64,000 nt of DNA from Streptomyces puniciscabiei. GTDB taxonomy: Bacteria > Actinomycetota > Actinomycetes > Streptomycetales > Streptomycetaceae. Position 1 is the first letter of the stretch. The number at the start of each line of letters is the position of its first letter. Shown in pieces: positions 1 to 8,691 of this stretch. The DNA lies in the NCBI RefSeq assembly GCF_006715785.1, contig NZ_VFNX01000002.1:434001-498000 (forward strand), read 5' to 3'. The notes below the pieces were generated by a model. That model worked only from the letters and a program-made list of their open reading frames with translations, had not been told where the DNA came from and ran no database searches. Both the position numbers and the translations under genes were made by a program.

Positions 1-64
1 ACGCCTGTTCAAGTGGTGCGCTGTCGCATCCCAGAGATCCCAGAGAGGGATCCTGCCTTATTCA

Positions 65-1237
65 TTGACAGCGGAAAAGAACGTCTCTAAGTTTCCGGCC
101 ATGACGCCGGCCGCTTGCCAGGTCTTCACCACGCTGCTCTCCCACGGTCCGCTCACCCGGGCCGAGGTGGGACGACGGACCCAGCTCTCCCCGGCCGCGG
201 TCACCAAGGCGGTCCGTCCGCTGATGGAACTCGGCTACCTGGTCGAGGGCGTGGACAAAGAGTCACGTCCCGCCGTGGGGCGGCCGGCCAGCCTGGTGTG
301 GGTGGACGGGGGGAGGGCACTGTTCATCGGGATCAAGGTGACAGGCGACGAGATCATCGCCGTACTGGCCGACCTGTGCTGCCGTGTCCGGCTGTCCCGG
401 CACGTACGGCTCACGGGCCGCGACCCGGAGGCGGTGCTCCCCGTCATCACCGCGCTGGTACAGGAGTTGCTGACGGAGGCCGACGGATTCGGTGTGCGGG
501 TCCGGGGCCTGGGCATCGCGATCTCGGGGGACGTGGACCGCGCGGAGGGCGTGGTCCGTTACTCGCCCTTCCTGGAGTGGCGGGACGTGCCGCTGGCCGG
601 GATCGCCGGGTCCGCGACCGGACTGCCGGTCACGGTGGACAACGATGTCCGGGCGCTCACGGTCGCCGAGCACTGGTTCGGGGCCGGAGTCGGACTCTCG
701 GACTTCGCCCTGGTGACCGTGGGTGCCGGCATCGGTTGTGGCCTGGTGGTCCATGGGCGCGTGGTGGCGGGCGCGCACGGCGTGGCCGGCGAGATCGGGC
801 ACCTGTCACTCGACCCGCAGGGCCCGCTGTGCCACTGCGGCAACCGCGGGTGTGTCGAGGCGATCGCGGCTGATCCGGCGATAGTCCGGGCGGTGCGCGC
901 GGCCACGGGCAAGCAGGTGAGCGACGCCGCCGGGGCGCTCGAACTGGCCCACGCCGGAGAGCCCGGTGTCAGAGAGGTCTACGCCCGGGCCGGCGAAGCC
1001 ATCGGCAAGGCCATCGGCTTCCTGGTGAACATCCTCGGTCCCCAGCGGGTGGTCATCTCCGGCGAGGGCCTGGCCGCCTACGACCTGGTCGCCGAGGGCA
1101 TCAGGGACGCGTTCGGCGTGTCCAGCTTCGGCACCGCTTCGCAGTGCGATGTGGTGACACGTCCCCTGCCCTTCACGCAGTGGGCGCGCGGGGCCGCGGC
1201 CACCGCCATCCAGTCCTTCATGGGATCGGGCATGTGA
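65..1237 (+). CDS. ROK-family transcriptional repressor
   Basis: A 390-residue sugar-responsive regulator of the NagC/XylR type. An N-terminal winged helix-turn-helix (about residues 15-65) would bind DNA, and a sugar-kinase-like ROK domain (about 85-385) would sense a sugar. The ROK zinc motif is intact: C256-H-C258-G-N-R-G-C263, with a likely fourth ligand at H246 in EIGHLSLD. The start is uncertain. TTG at 65 has no clear ribosome binding site, and ATG at 101 would also keep the whole HTH. The gene lies immediately upstream of alpha-galactosidase and fucosidase genes on the same strand, so it probably controls them. This is inferred from position; no operator was identified. Confidence 0.88.
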   Translation: MTAEKNVSKFPAMTPAACQVFTTLLSHGPLTRAEVGRRTQLSPAAVTKAVRPLMELGYLVEGVDKESRPAVGRPASLVWVDGGRALFIGIKVTGDEIIAVLADLCCRVRLSRHVRLTGRDPEAVLPVITALVQELLTEADGFGVRVRGLGIAISGDVDRAEGVVRYSPFLEWRDVPLAGIAGSATGLPVTVDNDVRALTVAEHWFGAGVGLSDFALVTVGAGIGCGLVVHGRVVAGAHGVAGEIGHLSLDPQGPLCHCGNRGCVEAIAADPAIVRAVRAATGKQVSDAAGALELAHAGEPGVREVYARAGEAIGKAIGFLVNILGPQRVVISGEGLAAYDLVAEGIRDAFGVSSFGTASQCDVVTRPLPFTQWARGAAATAIQSFMGSGM

Positions 1238-1536
1238 GAGGAGTAGCGATGACGTTGCGGAGCCGCAGCCCCCACGATCCGGCCTCGTCGCGGCAGGGCT
1301 TTTCCTGACCGCGATCCCCATGCCCCTGATGTGCTTCACGGCGCACCGCCGGTTCATCAGCGGGCTCCCCATCGGACCAGGCAGGCGCCGGGCCGCCGGA
1401 CCGACGTGTCCCCGGGGCGGCCTGGCCTGTTCGGCCCTGCCTCGGGCATCGGACGAGCCCCCCACCCGGGAACGACGCCCGTCCCCCACCGGGTACCACC
1501 GCACGTTCCCCCTCACCTCACCTCAGGAGGCGACCC
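1238..1536 (+). other. Intergenic region with possible short leader ORF
   Basis: This 299-bp stretch between the regulator and the alpha-galactosidase holds no recognisable gene. A short ORF starts with ATG at 1249 behind a good GGAG and stops at about 1308 (19 codons, starting MTLRSRSPHDP). It could be a leader peptide or the stub of a lost gene. The promoter of the downstream enzyme genes probably lies here, but I cannot point to -35/-10 boxes. Confidence 0.3.
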
Positions 1537-3411
1537 ATGCGGTCATCGCCGTACAGAGCCCTGCGCGGAGCCCTCCCCGGCTTCCCGCGCCGTACCCTTC
1601 GAGCGATAGCGGTTCTGGCCGTCACGGCCGGAGTCGGCGCAGCGGTCCCTGCCGCCGCCGGCGCGGACCGCTCGTCCAACTCCACGAGGGCGGACGTCAC
1701 TTCGGCCGTCGTCGCGCAGGACACCTCCTCCGGCCTCGCGGCCAAGCCGTACATGGGCTGGTCCAGCTGGAGCATGCAGTCCTCCCAGTACCCGGGCCTG
1801 AACCCGGACGGCAACTACAGCTACCTCACCGAGGCGAACGTCCTGAAGCAGACCGACGCCCTCGCCGCCACGCTGAAGAACTACGGCTACGACCATGTCA
1901 ACATCGACGCCGGCTGGTGGATGGACAAGAACTGGACCTCGGAGTTCGACCAGTACGGCCGGCAGACACCGGACCCGGTCCGGTTTCCCCACGGGATGAA
2001 GTCGGTCGCCGACCACATCCACGCCAAGGGCCTGAAAGCCGGCATCTATCTGCCCGTCGGCCTGGAGAAAGGAGCGTACGGCGACGGCAAGGTGCCGATC
2101 TGGAACGCCCCCGGCTGCACCACGGCGGACGTCGTCTATCCCGATCTCCGCACGACCAACGGCTGGGACAGCGCCTACAAGCTGGACTTCGACAGCCCCT
2201 GCGCGCAGAAGTACATCGACTCGCAGGCGCAGATGCTCGCGGGATGGGGCTATGACTTCCTGAAGCTGGACGGAGTGGGTCCGGGCTCGTTCAAGTCCGG
2301 TGACAACTACGACAACGTCGCGGACGTGGCCGCCTGGCACCAGGCCATCGCCGGTACCGGGCGCCCGATCCATCTGGAGCTGTCCTGGTCCCTCGACATC
2401 GGTCACGCCGCCGACTGGAAGAAGTACTCCAACGGCTGGCGCATCGACACCGACGTCGAGTGCTACTGCAGCACCCTCGTCACCTGGGAGAACTCGGTCG
2501 ACGACCGCTGGAACGACGCCCCCGCCTGGAGCCACGAGGCAGGCCCGGGCGGCTGGAACGACCTCGACGCGATCGACGTCGGCAACGGCGCGATGGACGG
2601 TCTCACCAACGCCGAGCGGCAGAGCTACATGACCCTGTGGGCCATCAACAAGTCGCCTCTGTTCACCGGTGACGACCTCACCCGGCTGGACGGCTACGGC
2701 CTCTCCCTGCTGACCAACCAGGAAGTCATCGCCGTCGACCAGAACACCTCGCCCGTCGCCCGTCCCGTCACGCCGATGGGCGACCAGCAGGTCTGGGGCA
2801 CGAAGAACGCCAACGGGACATATACCGTCGCGCTGTTCAACCTCGGCGGCTCGCCGGCCTCCGTCACCGCCGACTGGGCGTCCTTCGGTTTCACGGGAGC
2901 CGCCTCCGTACGCGACCTGTGGAACCACCGGGACCTCGGCACGTACAAGAACAGGATCACCGCGACGCTGCCCGTGCACGGCTCACGGCTGTTCACCGTC
3001 AGGCCCGGCGGCGGCACCCCGCCGGCGAGCACCCGCTACGAGGCCGAGTCAGCGGACAACACGCTCACCGGCAACGCCTCCGTCGCCGCCTGCGGCTCCT
3101 GCTCCGGCGGCGAGAAGGTCGGCAACCTCTACCTCGACAGCAGGCTGCAGTTCAACGACATCACGGTGAAGAAGGCCGGTATCTACACCGTCAACGTCTC
3201 CTACATCAGCGGCGACCCCCGCTCGGTGACCGTCTACTCCAACAGCGGCAAGGGAACCAGCCTGAAGTTCCCCTCCACGGGTGACTGGAGCACGGTCGAC
3301 ACCGTCAGCGTGCAGCTGGCGCTGAAGGCGGGCGCCAACACCATCACGTTCGACAGCGGCTGGGACTACTCCCCCGACATCGACAGGATCGACGTACCCA
3401 GGTCGCCCTGA
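1537..3411 (+). CDS. Secreted GH27 alpha-galactosidase with C-terminal carbohydrate-binding module
   Basis: A 624-residue secreted enzyme that removes terminal alpha-galactosyl (possibly beta-arabinopyranosyl) residues from plant glycans. A signal peptide covers about residues 1-45. The GH27 domain shows YMGWSSW near 70, NIDAGWW near 125, the nucleophile in F-L-K243-L-D245 and the acid/base in R302-I-D-T-D306. From about residue 500 a CBM6/35-like beta-sandwich begins with RYEAES. The ATG is preceded by CAGGAGG. The GH95 fucosidase follows 135 bp downstream, and the pair would act on side chains such as those of xyloglucan or galactomannan. Substrate is inferred. The GH27 call is firm from the two catalytic motifs. 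Confidence 0.93.
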   Translation: MRSSPYRALRGALPGFPRRTLRAIAVLAVTAGVGAAVPAAAGADRSSNSTRADVTSAVVAQDTSSGLAAKPYMGWSSWSMQSSQYPGLNPDGNYSYLTEANVLKQTDALAATLKNYGYDHVNIDAGWWMDKNWTSEFDQYGRQTPDPVRFPHGMKSVADHIHAKGLKAGIYLPVGLEKGAYGDGKVPIWNAPGCTTADVVYPDLRTTNGWDSAYKLDFDSPCAQKYIDSQAQMLAGWGYDFLKLDGVGPGSFKSGDNYDNVADVAAWHQAIAGTGRPIHLELSWSLDIGHAADWKKYSNGWRIDTDVECYCSTLVTWENSVDDRWNDAPAWSHEAGPGGWNDLDAIDVGNGAMDGLTNAERQSYMTLWAINKSPLFTGDDLTRLDGYGLSLLTNQEVIAVDQNTSPVARPVTPMGDQQVWGTKNANGTYTVALFNLGGSPASVTADWASFGFTGAASVRDLWNHRDLGTYKNRITATLPVHGSRLFTVRPGGGTPPASTRYEAESADNTLTGNASVAACGSCSGGEKVGNLYLDSRLQFNDITVKKAGIYTVNVSYISGDPRSVTVYSNSGKGTSLKFPSTGDWSTVDTVSVQLALKAGANTITFDSGWDYSPDIDRIDVPRSP

Positions 3412-3546
3412 CACCTCGGGCGCGGGGCCCCGGTTGGACAAGCTCCGGGCCCCGGCCGCCATCCGGTTCCGCAGCGCCCGGGCGTGCGCACGCCCGACGG
3501 CCGAACCTCCCGTATGCGCCGTTCCCCCCGACCTGGAGTGCACAAG

Positions 3547-5982
3547 GTGGACACCGAGCACACCGAACACGCCGAACTCACCGAATCGCGAGAGAACCAG
3601 CCGAGCCGCAGGAGCCTTCTCGCTCTCGCCGCCACCGCCGGCGCGGCCGCCGCCCTCGGCGGTCTGCCCGCCTTCACCGCATCGGCCGCCCCCCTCCGCC
3701 CCACCTCCTCGCCCCTGCTGTCCGCGACCGCCGCGGCGAAGAACCAGCTGTGGTGGCAGGCTCCGGGCTCCCCCGGCTCGATGATCCGACAGGGCCTGCC
3801 GGTAGGCAACGGGCGCCTCGGAGCGCTCGCGAGCAACGACCCCGCCGGCGAACTGCTGACGATCACCGACGCCACCCTGTGGACCGGCGGCCGCAACGAC
3901 ACCCTGCAGAGCGACGGCCAATTCCCCTACGGCCGCGACGACTTCGGGTCCCTGACCCTGCTCGCGAAGCTGACGGTCGACATCCCCGCGCACGACCTGG
4001 GCTCCATCGACAACTACCGCCGCTCCCTCGACCTGTCCCAGGGCCTCGTCGGTGCCTCCTACGACCTGTCCGGCGTCACCTACCGGCGGCAGATCTTCGC
4101 CAGCCGCCCCGACGACGTCATCGTCCTGTACTTCTCCCAGCAGGGCGGCGGCACCTACACCGGTACCGTCACCCTCGCGGGGACCCACGGCGAGCACACA
4201 ACCGCCGACAGCCCGGGGCGCTGTGCCTCGTTCGGCGGCTCGTTCGCCAACGGGCTGAAGTACGGTGCTGCCGTCACCGCATACAGCAGCAGCGGCACGG
4301 TCTCCGTGACGGCCGCTTCGATCTCCTTCAAGGGGTGCAAGGACCTCACCGTCGTGGTCAGCGGCGGCACCAACTACGCACCCGACGCGGCCGCCGGGTT
4401 CCGCGACCCGTCCCTGGACCCGGAGCGCCTGGCGCGGACCAAGGTCCTGGGCGCGGCCGGCCACTCCGCGAGCACCCTGCTGCACACACATGTCGCCGAC
4501 TTCCGGCCGGTGTTCGAGCAGCTGGACATCGACCTCGGCACGTCGTCCGCCGCACAGCGCAGGCTCGACACCTGGCAACGGGTGCAGGCCCGCTACCGGG
4601 ACGACGTCCCGGACCCCGAACTCGAGGCCGCCTACCTGCAGTTCGGGCGCTACCTGATGATCTCCGGGTCACGGGGCGCCCTGCCGATGGGCCTGCAGGG
4701 TCCATGGCTGGACGGCAACGACCCGGACTGGATGGGCGACTACCACACCGACATCAACATCCAGATGAACTACTGGATGGCCGACCGCGCCGGCCTGGCC
4801 GACTGCTTCGACACCTTCGCGGACTACTGCCTCGCCCAGCTGCCCTCCTGGACGGACATCACCCAGCGGCTGTTCAACACACCGACCAACAGATACCGCA
4901 ACTCCAGCGGAAAGATCGCCGGCTGGACCATCGCCATCTCCACCAACCCCTACGGCGGGGGCGGCTGGTGGTGGCACCCCGCCGGCAACGCCTGGCTCTG
5001 CCAGAGCCTGTTCGAGCACTACGAGTACACCCAGGACCGCGCCTACCTCCAGAAGATCTACCCCCTCCTCGAGGGCGCCGTTCAGTTCTGGGAGGCACGC
5101 CTCATCACCACGACCGTCAGCGACGCCTCCGGAGCCTCACGCGAAGTCCTCATCGCCGACAGCGACTGGTCCCCCGAACAGGGTCCGCTGGACGCCAAGG
5201 GCATCAGCTACGCCCAGGAACTGGTCTGGAACCTCTTCGGCAACTACCACACCGCGGCCCAGCTGCTCGGCAGGGACAGCTCCTACAGCGCGACCATCGA
5301 CGGCCTGCGCCGGCGCCTGTATCTGCCCGTCGTCAGCCCCAAGACCGGCTGGCTGGAGGAGTGGATGTCGCCCGACAACCTCGGCGAGACCACACACCGG
5401 CACCTGTCCCCGCTCATCGGTCTCTTCCCCGGCGACCGTATCCGCCCGGACGACTCCACCCCGAAGGACATCCTCACCGGCGCCACGGCCCTCCTGACCG
5501 CCCGCGGCATGAACAGCTACGGCTGGTCCAACGCCTGGCGCAGCCTGTGCTGGTCCCGGCTGAAGAACGCGGAGAACGCCTACCAGCTCGTCGTCAACAA
5601 CCTCAAGCCCTCGGTGAACGGCGGCAACGGCACCGCGCCGAACCTCTTCGACATCATGGACATGGGGCAAGGCCGCGGCATCTTCCAGATCGACGCCAAC
5701 TTCGGCACACCCTCCGCGATCATCGAGATGCTCGTCTACTCACGTCCGGGGCACGTCGAACTGCTGCCCGCGCTGCCGGCCGCGTGGGCGGCATCCGGCT
5801 CGGTGTCCGGCATCGGGGTCCGCGGCGGCTTCGTCGCCGACCTGAAGTGGAAGAACGGCAAGGTCACCCAGGTGACGCTGAAGAGCGTCGGCGGCCGGGA
5901 CACGACCGTCCTCTCGGGCGGTACCTCACGGAAGATCAGCCTCAAGCCCGGAGAGTCCGTCACGCTGCGCGATGTCGGCTGA
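3547..5982 (+). CDS. Secreted GH95 alpha-L-fucosidase (Tat substrate)
   Basis: An inverting glycosidase of family GH95, probably releasing alpha-1,2-linked L-fucose or L-galactose from plant or host glycans. I chose GTG at 3547 because GGAG lies 8 bases before it; the frame opens further upstream to GTG 3484. The protein is then 811 residues. A twin-arginine signal, SRRSLLALAATAGAAAALGG, points to export of a folded enzyme. The family motif D402-I-N404-I-Q-M-N408-Y-W carries the asparagines that assist catalysis, and S-P-E544-Q-G-P holds the likely general acid. The N-terminal beta domain, (alpha/alpha)6 barrel and C-terminal beta domain are all covered by the length. Confidence 0.93.
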   Translation: MDTEHTEHAELTESRENQPSRRSLLALAATAGAAAALGGLPAFTASAAPLRPTSSPLLSATAAAKNQLWWQAPGSPGSMIRQGLPVGNGRLGALASNDPAGELLTITDATLWTGGRNDTLQSDGQFPYGRDDFGSLTLLAKLTVDIPAHDLGSIDNYRRSLDLSQGLVGASYDLSGVTYRRQIFASRPDDVIVLYFSQQGGGTYTGTVTLAGTHGEHTTADSPGRCASFGGSFANGLKYGAAVTAYSSSGTVSVTAASISFKGCKDLTVVVSGGTNYAPDAAAGFRDPSLDPERLARTKVLGAAGHSASTLLHTHVADFRPVFEQLDIDLGTSSAAQRRLDTWQRVQARYRDDVPDPELEAAYLQFGRYLMISGSRGALPMGLQGPWLDGNDPDWMGDYHTDINIQMNYWMADRAGLADCFDTFADYCLAQLPSWTDITQRLFNTPTNRYRNSSGKIAGWTIAISTNPYGGGGWWWHPAGNAWLCQSLFEHYEYTQDRAYLQKIYPLLEGAVQFWEARLITTTVSDASGASREVLIADSDWSPEQGPLDAKGISYAQELVWNLFGNYHTAAQLLGRDSSYSATIDGLRRRLYLPVVSPKTGWLEEWMSPDNLGETTHRHLSPLIGLFPGDRIRPDDSTPKDILTGATALLTARGMNSYGWSNAWRSLCWSRLKNAENAYQLVVNNLKPSVNGGNGTAPNLFDIMDMGQGRGIFQIDANFGTPSAIIEMLVYSRPGHVELLPALPAAWAASGSVSGIGVRGGFVADLKWKNGKVTQVTLKSVGGRDTTVLSGGTSRKISLKPGESVTLRDVG

Positions 5983-6017
5983 GGATGCGGACCCTGAGAA
6001 GAGCGGAGAGACCGACG

Positions 6018-7301
6018 ATGTCCCCGGAAGAGAGAACCACGGCGACGGGTCGCCGACCGCGCCGTACGACCCTGCTGTCCGTGTGCGGCGCCCTGACCGG
6101 CTTGGCCCTGACGGTCGTGCCGTTGAGCACCGCGCAGTCGGCAAGCGCCGCCACCACCTCGTCACAGGGCAAGGGCACCCGGGTCAGTGCCTGGTCACCC
6201 AGCATGACGACCGGTGGCCCGTCCTTCACCGACCGGACCATCCGGATGGTGGTGCACAGCAGCGTCGCGGGCTCGGTTGCCCGCATCACCCTGTCCAACC
6301 GGTACAGCACCACCCCGCTCGAGGTCGGCACCGCGGACGTGGCCGTCCGGGCGAGCGGTGGCGAGGCGACGCGCGGCACCACGCGGAACATCACCTTCGG
6401 CGGATTCCGCCACGTCACGATCGCCGCCGGCGAAGAGGCGGTCAGCGACGTCGTCCCGATCTCGGTCAGCGCCGGGGAGAACCTGCTCGTCAGCCTCTAC
6501 GTGCCGGGCACGACGGGGATGTCGACCTGGCACTCCGACGCGTTCGACACCACCTACATCGCCTCCGGCAACCACACCGGTGACGACGGCGCGGCCGCCT
6601 TCGGCACCACCACGACCTCCTGGTACTACCTGGCCGGACTGGACGTGGTGTCACCGACCGCGCGGGGCGCCGTCGTCGCCTTCGGTGACTCCATCACGGA
6701 CGGATACCACTCCTCGACCGGCACCTACAGCCGGTGGCCCGACTTCCTCGGCCGCCGGCTGGGTGCCGGGCCGGGGCCGCAGCGGCTGAGCGTCGTCGAC
6801 GCCGGCATCGGCGGCAACCGGGTCCTCACCGACGTACCGAACCTGTGGCAGGGGGTCAGCGCCCTCAAGCGCTTCGGGTACGACGCCCTCGGTCAGCCCG
6901 GCGTGAGGGACGTGATCCTCTTCGAGGGCATCAACGACATCGGCAACGACGCCGGCCCCGACGGCCGGCCGCTGACCGCTCAGGATCTCATCGACGGCTA
7001 CCGCACCCTGATCGACGAGGCTCATGCCGCGCACGTCCGCGTCATCGGCGCGACGCTGATGCCCGATCAGGGCAACGGGTACTACACGCCTGCCGCGGAG
7101 GACATCCGGCAGAGCGTCAACCAGTGGATCCGCACCAGCGGCGCCTTCGACGGCGTCATCGACTTCGACAAGACCATGCGTGACCCCGCCAACCCGGCCG
7201 CCCTCGACCCGGCCTACGACTCGGGCGACCACCTCCACCCCGACGACGAGGGCATGAAGGCCATGGCCGACGCGGTGGACCTGCGGCTCCTGCGCACCTG
7301 A
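6018..7301 (+). CDS. Secreted SGNH/GDSL hydrolase (esterase)
   Basis: A 427-residue secreted esterase of the rhamnogalacturonan-acetylesterase/XynE-like SGNH group. It starts at ATG 6018 behind GGAGAG, with a signal peptide over about residues 1-48. A beta-rich N-terminal domain (about 55-215) precedes the SGNH fold. Block I is F-G-D-S225-I-T-D, block II is G-I-G-G-N-R, block III is E-G-I-N-D-I, and block V is D404-H-L-H407, giving a Ser-Asp-His triad. It follows the fucosidase by 35 bp and is probably co-transcribed, so deacetylation of the same polysaccharide is a sensible role. The exact ester removed is unknown. Confidence 0.88.
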   Translation: MSPEERTTATGRRPRRTTLLSVCGALTGLALTVVPLSTAQSASAATTSSQGKGTRVSAWSPSMTTGGPSFTDRTIRMVVHSSVAGSVARITLSNRYSTTPLEVGTADVAVRASGGEATRGTTRNITFGGFRHVTIAAGEEAVSDVVPISVSAGENLLVSLYVPGTTGMSTWHSDAFDTTYIASGNHTGDDGAAAFGTTTTSWYYLAGLDVVSPTARGAVVAFGDSITDGYHSSTGTYSRWPDFLGRRLGAGPGPQRLSVVDAGIGGNRVLTDVPNLWQGVSALKRFGYDALGQPGVRDVILFEGINDIGNDAGPDGRPLTAQDLIDGYRTLIDEAHAAHVRVIGATLMPDQGNGYYTPAAEDIRQSVNQWIRTSGAFDGVIDFDKTMRDPANPAALDPAYDSGDHLHPDDEGMKAMADAVDLRLLRT

Positions 7302-7330
7302 CCCACCGCCGGGTCCACGCTCCAGGGCGG

Positions 7331-8170
7331 TCACCGAAGCCGTGACACAACCAACTCGGTGAGGTAACGCTTGCTCACCCGGCCGCCGTACCGCCGGTCG
7401 ATCAGTGCCGCGATGCACTCCAGCAGCGCGGTTCTGGACGCCACCGGAAGAGCTCGGTGACCGGAGTAGGTCCGCAGCAGCTCGAGGTAGTCCGCCGTGG
7501 CGTAGGTGAGATCCCGCTCGTAGCGGCGGAAGACGGTGGGCCCGAACCGGCCGCTGCGGGCCACCTCCTCCGCATGGTCCGAGCCGTTGACGTCCTCGGC
7601 CGCGGGAAGCCGAAGCCCGGGCGGCGTGGCGGGGTCGAAGCGCTCGTAGCAGCGCTGGACCTCCACGAAGAACTCCTCGGTTCCGCCCCGCACATGCTGG
7701 GTGCGCACCACGGCGAGCGCGCCGGACGGACGCAGCGCGTCGGCGGCCTTGGCCACCCGCACCACGGGGTCGATCCAGTGGAACGCCGTCGCCGAGACGA
7801 CCGCGTCGAACGGCTCGTCAGGCAGCGGCCACTTCTCGAACTCCGCGGTCACCACCTCCGCCTGCCCGGCCCCGGCGAGGTTGCGGCGGGCGAGCGCGGC
7901 CATGTTCGGCCCCGCCTCGACGGCCGTGATCCGGCAGCCGCGCCGTGCCAGTGGCACCGTCGCCTGGCCGGTCCCGCAGCCCACCTCCAGTACGCGGCTG
8001 CCGGGGCGGACACCGGCGAGTTCCGCCAGGTCGTCGTACAGCTCCGGCGGATATCCCGGTCTGACCCGGTCGTAGAGCTCCGCCGCTTCGTCGAATGTCC
8101 GGCTCAGGTGCGCCCGCCGGGACTCCTCGGGCCTGTCGTCGCGTTGCGCGTTCGGGGCGTTGTGGGACAC
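7331..8170 (-). CDS. Class I SAM-dependent methyltransferase
   Basis: A UbiE/Methyltransf_11-type small-molecule methyltransferase of 279 residues if started at GTG 8170. The frame extends to GTG 8236 and no Shine-Dalgarno sequence decides between them. SAM-binding motif I is VLEVGCGTG (about residues 60-68), followed by the acidic loop ITAVEAG and motif IV FDAVVSATAFHWID. The Tyr/Arg/Pro run FDEAAELYDRVRPGYP just before the fold is typical of a family common in actinobacteria. It converges with the SGNH hydrolase gene 30 bp away. The substrate is unknown. Confidence 0.85.
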   Translation of the reverse strand: MSHNAPNAQRDDRPEESRRAHLSRTFDEAAELYDRVRPGYPPELYDDLAELAGVRPGSRVLEVGCGTGQATVPLARRGCRITAVEAGPNMAALARRNLAGAGQAEVVTAEFEKWPLPDEPFDAVVSATAFHWIDPVVRVAKAADALRPSGALAVVRTQHVRGGTEEFFVEVQRCYERFDPATPPGLRLPAAEDVNGSDHAEEVARSGRFGPTVFRRYERDLTYATADYLELLRTYSGHRALPVASRTALLECIAALIDRRYGGRVSKRYLTELVVSRLR

Positions 8171-8257
8171 CCGGAGCAGACTAGCGAGGTCCGCCCTGTC
8201 GCGAGCGGAACCGTCGGTGGCCGTGCGGCCCGGCACAGGCCGAGCACCGGCAGACCG

Positions 8258-8670
8258 TCAACGGGAGCGTCCCTCGCGCAGTACGCGGACCTCGCCGCCG
8301 TCGAGAGCGCCGAGCACCTCGGCGCAGATGGCCAGCGCCGTCTCGGCCGGGGTGCGAGCGCCGAGGTCGAGGCCGACGGGGCCGTGGATGCGCCCGAGGA
8401 GTTCCTCGTCGAGACCGGCCTCGGTGAGATCCGCGGCACGGCGGGCCCGGGTATGGCCTGAGCCCAGGGCACCGACGTAGGGGACGCCGGTGGTCAGGGC
8501 GGCGGCCAGGACGGGGACGTCGACGTCCGGTTCATGGCTGAGGATGATCAGGCAGGCGGCGGCCCGGTGCCGGGCGAGCAGCCGGACGGCGCGTCCTCGG
8601 GGACGGTCGCCACCGTGGCGTGCCAGTCCAGCAGGCGGGCCCGCGCGGCGAGCAGCTCGCAGGTGGGGGG
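8258..8670 (-). pseudogene. Remnant of XdhC/CoxI-family molybdenum-enzyme maturation factor
   Basis: The last ~100 codons (frame ending at 8258) encode a good XdhC C-terminal domain: LIILSHEPDVD, VPYVGALGS, then IHGPVGLDLGARTP and a family-typical tail. Upstream, the similarity jumps to another frame (CELLAARARLLDWHATV, about 8570-8665), and the intervening Rossmann segment is missing. There is no N-terminal XdhC domain and no plausible start. A run of eight G residues at 8665-8672 marks one broken spot. The remnant abuts the 3' end of the NACHT gene, so it may be the old chromosomal boundary of the accessory zone. Confidence 0.6.
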
Positions 8671-8691
8671 GGATGGCAGCCGGCATCGGCA

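Noticed and set aside
3750..6017. A long open frame on the plus strand that continues into the SGNH hydrolase
   Set aside because: Its sequence before 6018 is Arg/Pro-rich low-quality translation of the fucosidase gene in another frame; the hydrolase has its own start and signal peptide.
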